6,674 nt of DNA from Deltaproteobacteria bacterium (lineage in GTDB: Bacteria; Desulfobacterota_C; Deferrisomatia; Deferrisomatales; JACRMM01). A program made the position numbers and the translations under genes. Shown here piece after piece: positions 1 to 4,672 of this stretch. Numbering within the stretch: the stretch's first letter is position 1; each line of letters opens with the position of its first letter. The stretch spans positions 1-6,674 of the forward strand of contig JACRCS010000604.1 in the NCBI GenBank assembly GCA_016218905.1, written 5' to 3'. The notes below the pieces were generated by a model that saw only the letters and a list, made by a program, of their open reading frames with translations, had not been told where the DNA came from and did no database searches.

Positions 1-15
1 GGGACCTCTCCACAC

Positions 16-37
16 GGCGGCCACGGGCCGCCCTATG
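16..37 (-). repeat. REP element 1 (hairpin 16-32 plus head CATAG)
   Basis: GGCGGCC-ACG-GGCCGCC forms a perfect 7-bp stem with a 3-nt loop. It is followed by CTATG (33-37), so read on the minus strand the element is CATAG then the hairpin, as in the other copies. This layout, a short conserved head 5' of a hairpin, is that of classical REP sequences recognised by RAYT proteins. Confidence 0.85.
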
Positions 38-105
38 ACTGCCGCCGTTCCCGCCATCTTACTTGCTCCGGCTGGCCGACCGCGTTACCCGGGACCTCTC
101 CACAC

Positions 106-127
106 GGCGGCCACGGGCCGCCCTATG
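106..127 (-). repeat. REP element 2 (hairpin 106-122 plus head CATAG)
   Basis: Identical to REP element 1 and part of the 90-bp direct repeat. It lies 27 bp downstream of the transposase stop codon, in the same orientation as the gene. The hairpin could also serve as its transcription terminator, although no T-tract follows it. Confidence 0.85.
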
Positions 128-148
128 ACTGCCGCCGTTCCCGCCATC

Positions 149-649
149 TCATTCGCTCCCCACGTGCGGAGGCAGATCGAGAGCTCGACCCCAATCCCGC
201 GGATACACTCCCGCGCGCACCCACCGGTGAAACGTGCTCCAGGGCCAATCGGCGGGCGAGGAGGCGTGACCGTGCTTCACCGGATTGAAGTGGATGTACG
301 CCATGTGGTTCTCAAAATCCCTCTCGTCGTGGATCCGATGTGCCCAGAAGCGATCCTGCCAGAAGCGGGAGCCTTCCGAGTCGCGAAGACTCTGGGTGAA
401 CCGCCGCTTGATCAGGCTCCACCGGCGCGAGTAATCGGGATCTTCTTCGGGCAACGTCCAAAGGCAATGTAGGTGCTCCGGCAGGAGAACCCAGCCATCG
501 ACTGCAAAAGGAAAGCGCTCTCGGCATTCGTCCACCGCCTTTCGGAGACATGCCCGAGCTCGGTCTTCCACGAGAATCGGCGCGCGGCCCCGGGTGACGA
601 CCGTGAAGAACCAGGAGCAGCCCGAGTAGTCTCGGCGGTAGTTGGGCAA
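149..649 (-). CDS. REP-associated tyrosine transposase (RAYT, Y1/IS200-like HUH family)
   Basis: A 166-aa single-domain HUH nuclease of the transposase IS200-like family. RAYTs bind and cleave single-stranded REP hairpins and are thought to spread them; they are normally single-copy and are not flanked by IS ends. Visible landmarks, numbered from the TTG start, are PNYRR near the N-terminus, FFTVVT (14-19), the HUH metal-binding pair in EHLHCLWTLPE (His59, His61), and the catalytic tyrosine in YIHFNPVKHG (Tyr118). The family C-terminus DWPWSTFHRW...GVYPRDWG is also present. Length fits the family (about 150-180 aa) and no lesion is seen. I chose TTG at 649 because GGAGGA (656-661) lies 6 nt upstream and family similarity begins exactly there. 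The open frame continues upstream to an ATG at 778, but that part only translates REP repeat DNA. REP hairpins on both sides support the identification. Confidence 0.94.
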   Translation of the reverse strand: MPNYRRDYSGCSWFFTVVTRGRAPILVEDRARACLRKAVDECRERFPFAVDGWVLLPEHLHCLWTLPEEDPDYSRRWSLIKRRFTQSLRDSEGSRFWQDRFWAHRIHDERDFENHMAYIHFNPVKHGHASSPADWPWSTFHRWVRAGVYPRDWGRALDLPPHVGSE

Positions 650-655
650 GACGAT

Positions 656-661
656 TCCTCC
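656..661 (-). promoter_or_regulatory. Ribosome binding site setting a TTG start
   Basis: The minus strand reads GGAGGA, then ATCGTC, then TTG. A near-perfect Shine-Dalgarno at 6-nt spacing decides the start of the transposase at 649 over the upstream ATG at 778. Confidence 0.8.
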
Positions 662-690
662 GAAGGCAGGTAGCCACGGGCCCGAAGACC

Positions 691-712
691 GGCGGCCACG
701 GGCCGCCCTATG
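691..712 (-). repeat. REP element 3 (hairpin 691-707 plus head)
   Basis: GGCGGCC-ACG-GGCCGCC followed by CTATG, the same as elements 1 and 2. Confidence 0.85.
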
Positions 713-735
713 ATTTGAGGAGCTCATCTGTCCGA

Positions 736-757
736 CATAGGGCGGGCCGTGCCCGCC
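736..757 (+). repeat. REP element 4 (head plus hairpin 741-757)
   Basis: CATAG followed by GGCGGGC-CGT-GCCCGCC, a perfect 7-bp stem with a 3-nt loop. Compared with the minus-orientation copies, one base pair of the stem is swapped (a compensatory change that preserves pairing). Confidence 0.85.
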
Positions 758-842
758 ACGCCGGTCCCCGCCGCGCAAAGACCAAAGACCTCGTCCCGGC
801 GCGAGGGAGCCTATGGGTTGTTCCTGCGGCTCATCCGTCCGA

Positions 843-864
843 GATTGGGCGGGCCGTGCCCGCC
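843..864 (+). repeat. REP element 5 with degenerate head (hairpin 848-864)
   Basis: The hairpin GGCGGGC-CGT-GCCCGCC is intact, but the head is GATTG where the other copies have CATAG. Its left partner hairpin is absent: at 810-815 the sequence passes directly from GCGAGGGAG to CCTATG. Confidence 0.8.
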
Positions 865-920
865 ACGCCGGTCCCCGCCCGCGTAAAGACCAAAGACCTC
901 GTCCCGACGCGAGGGAGGCC

Positions 921-942
921 GGCGGCCACGGGCCGCCCTATG
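921..942 (-). repeat. REP element 6 (hairpin 921-937 plus head)
   Basis: GGCGGCC-ACG-GGCCGCC followed by CTATG, identical to the other minus-orientation copies. Confidence 0.85.
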
Positions 943-965
943 CTTTGAGGAGCTCATCTGTCCGA

Positions 966-987
966 CATAGGGCGGGCCATGCCCGCC
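966..987 (+). repeat. REP element 7 (head plus hairpin 971-987)
   Basis: CATAG then GGCGGGC-CAT-GCCCGCC. The stem is conserved; only the loop differs (CAT versus CGT). Confidence 0.85.
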
Positions 988-1038
988 ACCCCGGTCTGCG
1001 CGACGTCGTGGGGGTCGAGATGGCCTATGCGTTTTCGG

Positions 1039-1057
1039 GAGCTCCGTTGAGGAGCCC
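1039..1057 (-). terminator. Possible terminator hairpin after the LAL regulator
   Basis: GAGCTCC-GTTGA-GGAGCCC gives a 7-bp stem with one G-T wobble, 29 bp beyond the regulator's stop codon. No T-tract follows on the minus strand, so it is at best a weak intrinsic terminator; it could simply be a chance stem in GC-rich DNA. Confidence 0.3.
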
Positions 1058-1085
1058 ATAAGGTCCTTTGGAGGCTCTCAGGCCG

Positions 1086-3827
1086 TCACGAAATCAAACC
1101 CAACTGCCTCGCCTTGGCCGAGGCCTGGGTCCGGTTCTCGGCCCCGAGCTTCGAGTTGATGTTTCGCAGATGGAACTTCACGGTCCCGAGGGACAGGAAC
1201 AGCCGGTTGGCCATTTGTTGGTTGGACAGCCCCAGGGCTGCAAGTCGCAGGATCTCGACTTCCCGTTGAGTCAGAGCTTCCATGGGGGTGGAGTCCACCT
1301 CCGGCCCAGTGGGCGGTAGCGCTCGGGGCCCGTCCGGCGCGATTGCCACTAGGATGCGGTCCAGGTGCTTCCCATCGACTTCGGCCGCTGACGTATCGTC
1401 CTCCTGGGAATGCGCGTCGCGAACCTGCTGGAGGAGCCGCGTCACCGTCTCCCCCTCGTCGGCAAAGACCTGGACGTATCCCTCTCGGGCGGCAAACCTC
1501 AGCGCCTCCTTCAGGACCCGCAAGGCTTTTTTGGTCTCTCCACCTACCTCCAGCGCCTCTGCCTCCAGGATCCGGATTCCCAGTGCCTCGCGAAAGCGCA
1601 AGCCGGTTTGCGCTTTATCCAGCTCTGCCCGCAGGCGCGGCAGCGCTTCGCCCGCCCGTCCGGTCCTGATCGCGAGCCTCAGATGGCTCACGGCCGGCGT
1701 CTCCGGAGTATTCGCGGGCATGACCCGGCCTTCGTTGCTCTTCCAAATCCCGGTGTCGTCGAACTGCTGCGCCATTCGGAGTGCGGCCCGGGCGTCGCCT
1801 CGCCGCAGCGCGAGCCAGGTCCTCTCCAGGTGCATCGTTGCGACCAGACGCATGGCGCCTGTGTTGCGGCCCACACCTTCCGCTTCTTCCAAGATTCGTA
1901 GCGCCTCTTCGTCTCGGCCGCGGGCGGCGTGGACGCGGGCCACCGTCCGGTACGAAAAGATGATCGGCTCCACGGGCCGGTACTCTCTGATAACCGGAAG
2001 ATGTTCGGCGAGAAGCTCCTCGGCTTCGTCCAGCTCGCCGAGCTCGTAGAGAGCCTCCCCGAGAAACGCTGCCGTGACCGCTCTGGCCAAGGAATAGACG
2101 GCGAAGCTTTCCTTCGCTCTTGCTTGCGCCGTCCTATAGAAGGAGAGGGCCTCTTGGAGACGCCCTTGGGCGAGGCGTAGCAGCCCTCGCAGACACTCCG
2201 AGTACAACGATCCAAGGCTGTTTCCGGCCCCCCTTTCCCAACTACCTCGAAGCACGCGCTCCGCTTCGTCGAACTCGCCGGACGAGATGAGGCAAAACCC
2301 GAGCACGTTTGCCAGCGCGCCGTATTCGAACGCATTCCGTCTCGAGATCTTTGGGAGATTTTCTGCCGCCAGCCTGTGGCTTTCTTCGATCCGGTCCGCG
2401 AAGAGCGGCGGTATGGGCTGGAGCGCCCTCACCTGGTCCTGAACGGTCGGGCCGAGGTCGCTGAGGTCCTTCGTGCTGATCTGATCGAGGATAGCGCGGG
2501 CCTCGTCGAAGCGGTGACGGAAGGACAGCGCCCAGCCGTACGCGAGCTGCATTTCCGGCTGGCGGTTGCGGGCGTCGGCCGGTAGCCGCTCCGCCCAGTC
2601 GACGACCGTGCTCACCTGCCCCAGGTTGAACAGCGACTTGGCGCAGCGGCCCATCAGCTCTGCCGCGCGCTCCGGATCACCGGCCGAGAGTGAGTGCTCC
2701 GCCGCGTGAACGAACTCGCCCGAGGCCGAGAACCACTCGGACGCGGCGCGGTGCAGGGCCGCTACCTGTCCGTGAGAGCCCCGCTCCAAACGGCTGCGCA
2801 GGAACTGCGCGAAGAGGTTGTGATACCGGTACCAGAGGCCCTCGTCGTCTAGAGGCGCTAGAAAGAGGTTTGCCTCCTCGAGGCGGGCGAGCATCTCGTA
2901 GCCGTCCGCGCGACCGGTCAGCGCGTCGCAGAGCGGGCCCGAAAGGCGAGCCAGGATGCTCGTCTTGAGCAGGAACTCCCGCACCTCCTCGGGCTGCCGA
3001 GAGAGCACTTGCTCTGCCAGGTAGTCCGCGATGCTCCGCGAGGAACCCGAGAAGGAGCGGATGAACGCCTTGCGGTCCTCTCGATGGGCCAGGGCCAAGG
3101 CGACGAGCTGCAGCCCGGCCGCCCATCCCTCCGTGCACCGGTGGAGGCGCGCCAGATCGGCGTCATCCAGGTCCAAGCGGCTCTCCGAGAGCAGGAACTG
3201 CTGCGTCTCATCGAGCGCGAACCGGAGATCCTCCGCGCCGATCTCCACGAGCTGCCTTTGCGCCCTCATGCGGCTCAAGGGGAGCGCAGGGCTCTCGCGC
3301 GTGGAGATCACCACGTGCCAGTCGGGAGGGAGGTGATCGAGGAGCTTCCCGACCACGACGCAGACCTCCTGGGTGCGGATCGCGTCGAAGTCGTCCAGGA
3401 ACAGAGTGTAAGGGAGCTCGCAGCTCGCCGCCCAATCGAGCAGGCTCAAGAGCAGCCCCGACGTCAGCGTCCCCCCGCCGGGCTCCGCCAGGGGCAGCGC
3501 TCCCGCCTCAGAGGCCGGAACCGCCAACTGGAACGCTGCGCCCACGTGCGCGACAAACCGAACCGCGTCGTTGTCTCCGTCGTCGAGAGTCAGCCATACG
3601 GCCGGCTTCCCACCTTCTTTGAGCCTCCGGAAGAGCTGGAGCATCAACGTCGTCTTGCCGAAACCGGCCGGCGCCCTGATGAGCGTGAGCTTGGCCGAGG
3701 CAGATCTCCGGGACCATTCGTCCAGGCGAGATCTCGGGATCAGGCCGGCCTCTCGAGCCGGAGGGCTCAGCTTCGTCCTCAACAGCCCCAGCTGATGGAT
3801 TCCGTGCTTGGCGGTCCCCGGCGGCAT
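1086..3827 (-). CDS. MalT/LAL-type transcriptional regulator (STAND ATPase, LuxR-type HTH)
   Basis: A 913-aa cytoplasmic signal-transduction ATPase and transcription activator of the large ATP-binding LuxR family (relatives include MalT, AlkS and regulators of polyketide clusters). In this family, inducer and ATP binding drive self-association and promoter activation. Visible parts are the entry motif LLRTKLSPP (15-23), Walker A APAGFGKTT (52-60), the Walker B-like TLFLDDFD (141-148), the family motif RYHNLFAQFLR (334-344), and a long helical, TPR-like middle from about 350 to 780. EGYVQVFADEGE (782-793) comes next. The C-terminal LuxR/GerE helix-turn-helix runs from LTQREVEIL at 852 to the end, with LSNQQMANRLFLSLGTVKFH as its core. 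Length matches the family (about 850-950 aa) and no lesion is seen. The ATG at 3827 sits 3 nt from a GGAG (3831-3834), a tight spacing, but it places the entry motif where the family has it. It is divergent from the SCP2/flavoenzyme operon, so it is probably that operon's regulator (inference). The inducer cannot be read from the sequence. Confidence 0.95.
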   Translation of the reverse strand: MPPGTAKHGIHQLGLLRTKLSPPAREAGLIPRSRLDEWSRRSASAKLTLIRAPAGFGKTTLMLQLFRRLKEGGKPAVWLTLDDGDNDAVRFVAHVGAAFQLAVPASEAGALPLAEPGGGTLTSGLLLSLLDWAASCELPYTLFLDDFDAIRTQEVCVVVGKLLDHLPPDWHVVISTRESPALPLSRMRAQRQLVEIGAEDLRFALDETQQFLLSESRLDLDDADLARLHRCTEGWAAGLQLVALALAHREDRKAFIRSFSGSSRSIADYLAEQVLSRQPEEVREFLLKTSILARLSGPLCDALTGRADGYEMLARLEEANLFLAPLDDEGLWYRYHNLFAQFLRSRLERGSHGQVAALHRAASEWFSASGEFVHAAEHSLSAGDPERAAELMGRCAKSLFNLGQVSTVVDWAERLPADARNRQPEMQLAYGWALSFRHRFDEARAILDQISTKDLSDLGPTVQDQVRALQPIPPLFADRIEESHRLAAENLPKISRRNAFEYGALANVLGFCLISSGEFDEAERVLRGSWERGAGNSLGSLYSECLRGLLRLAQGRLQEALSFYRTAQARAKESFAVYSLARAVTAAFLGEALYELGELDEAEELLAEHLPVIREYRPVEPIIFSYRTVARVHAARGRDEEALRILEEAEGVGRNTGAMRLVATMHLERTWLALRRGDARAALRMAQQFDDTGIWKSNEGRVMPANTPETPAVSHLRLAIRTGRAGEALPRLRAELDKAQTGLRFREALGIRILEAEALEVGGETKKALRVLKEALRFAAREGYVQVFADEGETVTRLLQQVRDAHSQEDDTSAAEVDGKHLDRILVAIAPDGPRALPPTGPEVDSTPMEALTQREVEILRLAALGLSNQQMANRLFLSLGTVKFHLRNINSKLGAENRTQASAKARQLGLIS

Positions 3828-3900
3828 TGTCTCCGTGTCCTCAAGCCAAAAGACGTTCTAGCGCTACGGCTCCAACTACCAGACAACCACCGGGGGAGTC

Positions 3901-3914
3901 GGCCTGTCAAGGCC
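3901..3914 (-). promoter_or_regulatory. Inverted repeat containing a -35-like TTGACA, upstream of the regulator
   Basis: GGCCT-GTCA-AGGCC is a perfect 5-bp inverted repeat. On the minus strand its centre reads TTGACA, a perfect sigma70 -35 hexamer, 78-83 nt upstream of the regulator ATG. The expected -10 position 17-18 nt further on (GTTGTC/TTGTCT) matches TATAAT poorly, so promoter status is doubtful. If real, the dyad would let a repressor or the regulator itself occlude the -35. Confidence 0.3.
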
Positions 3915-3920
3915 GAACCC

Positions 3921-3953
3921 GACCTGACCTTGCCCCCTCTGCATGACCTGACC
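3921..3953 (+). repeat. Direct repeat GACCTGACC, 24-bp spacing
   Basis: GACCTGACC occurs at 3921-3929 and again at 3945-3953, the second forming the left arm of the 20-bp dyad. The 24-bp spacing is a little over two helical turns, so an extra bound protein would sit on nearly the same face of the DNA. Confidence 0.55.
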
Positions 3954-3965
3954 GATCGGACAGGT
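3946..3965. promoter_or_regulatory. lux-box-like 20-bp operator dyad
   Basis: ACCTGACCGATCGGACAGGT is a dyad of ACCTG-N-CCGATCGG-N-CAGGT: 18 of 20 bases are symmetric, with a perfect 8-bp core. Compared with the Vibrio fischeri lux box as I remember it (ACCTGTAGGATCGTACAGGT), 16 of 20 positions agree, including both ACCTG/CAGGT arms and the GATCG centre. It lies between the divergent regulator and operon, about 187 bp from the operon's first ATG and 119 bp from the regulator's. More ACCTG half-sites occur at 3922-3926 and 4043-4047. The binder could be the LAL regulator or an unlinked acyl-homoserine-lactone LuxR protein. Confidence 0.6.
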
Positions 3966-4137
3966 TGCAACGGCAAAACATCTGTTGGATGCGCGAGAGA
4001 ATCCCTCCTTTCGACAGGCGCAGTGGGACACGGCGGGGCGTAACCTGAAACGCACTGGAACGCTCATCCGAGTTCGCGCCGGCAGGGAGACCACGGCTCC
4101 GGAGCTTCCGCGGCGCGTCGTCACTGGTCCACACGAC

Positions 4138-4143
4138 AAGGAG
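4138..4143 (+). promoter_or_regulatory. Ribosome binding site of the SCP2-like gene
   Basis: AAGGAG, 8 nt before the ATG at 4152. The same hexamer precedes the next two genes at 8-9 nt. Confidence 0.8.
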
Positions 4144-4151
4144 AAGAAGAG

Positions 4152-4598
4152 ATGCCAGCGATCTTCACCCCCGAATGGTACGACGCAATGGTCAAACTCG
4201 CGAACAGCCGAGACGACCTCTCCAAGAAGGTGCCGAAGGGCGAGTATCGGTTCGCGGTGGAGTTGAAGGGCGACGGGAAGTCCCCCTACGTGTCGGAGGG
4301 CTCTGCGAAGTATTTCTTCATCCGCTTCGTCGACGGGAAGGTCTCCGAGTGCAAGGAGACCCCGGAACCAATCCCTGGCAAGGAGCTCAACTATCGCATC
4401 ACCGGCCCCGCGAGCATCTTCGAAGGCATCGCCGCAGGGCTATTGGATCCCATCGAGACGGGCCTCAACGGATCGCTTGCCATCCGCGGCGACATGCGCT
4501 TTCTGATGCAGAACGCGGAGATGGCCAACGTGATCTTCGACGTGTACACGAGCAGCGACCTGACCGAATGGCCCAAGGGGAAGCCGCCCTACGCTTGA
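4152..4598 (+). CDS. SCP2 sterol-binding-domain-like protein
   Basis: A 148-aa soluble protein with no signal peptide or membrane segment. The pattern is that of the SCP2 lipid-carrier fold: YRFAVEL (32-38), the strand YFFIRFVDGKVSECKE (54-69), then YRITGPASIFEGIAAGLLDPIETGLNGSLAIRGDM, where the closing G-x-L-x-I-x-GD signature is the family's most recognisable part. SCP2 domains form a hydrophobic tunnel that binds sterols, fatty acyl chains or other lipids, and may act as carriers or as components of lipid-modifying enzymes. It is the first gene of the operon, 74 nt ahead of a flavoenzyme gene, which suggests it presents a hydrophobic substrate to that enzyme (inference). The whole protein is essentially one domain. 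Which lipid it binds cannot be told. It could also be a divergent relative with another small-molecule role. Confidence 0.8.
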   Translation: MPAIFTPEWYDAMVKLANSRDDLSKKVPKGEYRFAVELKGDGKSPYVSEGSAKYFFIRFVDGKVSECKETPEPIPGKELNYRITGPASIFEGIAAGLLDPIETGLNGSLAIRGDMRFLMQNAEMANVIFDVYTSSDLTEWPKGKPPYA

Positions 4599-4657
4599 GG
4601 TAAAGGGGCATCCGCGGACTGTTCCCGGGGTGTCCGTGACGGTACCAGCAACTGCCG

Positions 4658-4663
4658 AAGGAG
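4658..4663 (+). promoter_or_regulatory. Ribosome binding site of the first flavoenzyme
   Basis: AAGGAG, 9 nt before the ATG at 4673. Another ATG at 4666 is nearer but out of frame with the gene, so 4673 is the start. Confidence 0.8.
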
Positions 4664-4672
4664 AAATGACAG

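Larger units (their letters stand above)
1..159. repeat. Direct repeat, 90-bp period, downstream of the transposase
   Basis: Bases 1-59 are identical to 91-149, and similarity continues to about 69/159 (7 of the next 10 bases match by eye). The 21-30 bp between copies (about 70-90) is unrelated. Each copy carries one REP hairpin followed by CTATG. Copy 2 overlaps the last codons and the TGA stop of the transposase gene (149-151, minus strand). Copy 1 has TAA (59-61) at the equivalent place, so the repeated unit includes the very 3' end of the transposase gene. The left copy may extend beyond the window. Confidence 0.9.
689..766. repeat. REP pair (BIME-like unit), copy A
   Basis: This 78-bp unit carries two head-to-head REP elements: 691-712 (minus orientation) and 736-757 (plus orientation), separated by TTTGAGGAGCTCATC-type linker DNA. 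It matches 919-996 at 75 of 78 positions; the differences are at 714/944, 749/979 and 760/990. The paired inverted REPs can fold as two small hairpins or as one long cruciform. The unit lies just upstream of the transposase start. Confidence 0.88.
723..917. repeat. Direct repeat, about 107-bp period (723-809 and 830-917)
   Basis: Bases from CTCATCTGTCCGA (723) to GCGAGGGAG (809) recur at 830-917 with a few substitutions and a 1-bp indel. Shared blocks include the plus-orientation REP hairpin, CGCCGGTCCCCGCC, AAAGACCAAAGACCTCGTCCC and GCGAGGGAG. With the 78-bp unit this shows the upstream array grew by repeated duplication of a composite REP block rather than of the hairpins alone. Confidence 0.85.
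919..996. repeat. REP pair (BIME-like unit), copy B
   Basis: Second copy of the 78-bp head-to-head REP unit (75 of 78 identical to 689-766). It holds REP 921-942 (minus orientation) and REP 966-987 (plus orientation, loop CAT instead of CGT). It ends about 90 bp before the stop codon of the regulator gene. Confidence 0.88.

Noticed and set aside
650..778. N-terminal extension of the transposase from an ATG at 778
   Set aside because: The extra 43 residues (RRGGHGPPYVGQ and so on) only translate REP repeat DNA. A strong ribosome site and family similarity both point to TTG at 649.
689..996. Possible CRISPR array
   Set aside because: Repeats are palindromic REP hairpins in alternating orientation, with duplicated rather than unique spacers and irregular spacing; no cas gene is visible.
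715..1061. Several short open frames on both strands in the REP array, and a similar one starting at 35
   Set aside because: They are translations of the repeats (GGHGPPY-type peptides) without ribosome sites and with no independent similarity.
3892..3898. G-rich GGGGGAG as a MalT-box-like site
   Set aside because: It fits only the first part of the remembered MalT box GGGGAKGAGG and occurs once; in GC-rich DNA this is not significant.
3009..4043. A 344-codon plus-strand frame across the regulator's N-terminal part and the intergenic region
   Set aside because: It is antisense to the Walker A/B region of the LAL regulator, is low in complexity, and runs through the operator region. It is a shadow of GC-rich coding DNA.
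4611..4618. TCCGCGGA palindrome between the SCP2-like gene and the flavoenzyme
   Set aside because: An isolated 8-bp GC palindrome is expected by chance in such DNA and has no partner site or T-tract.
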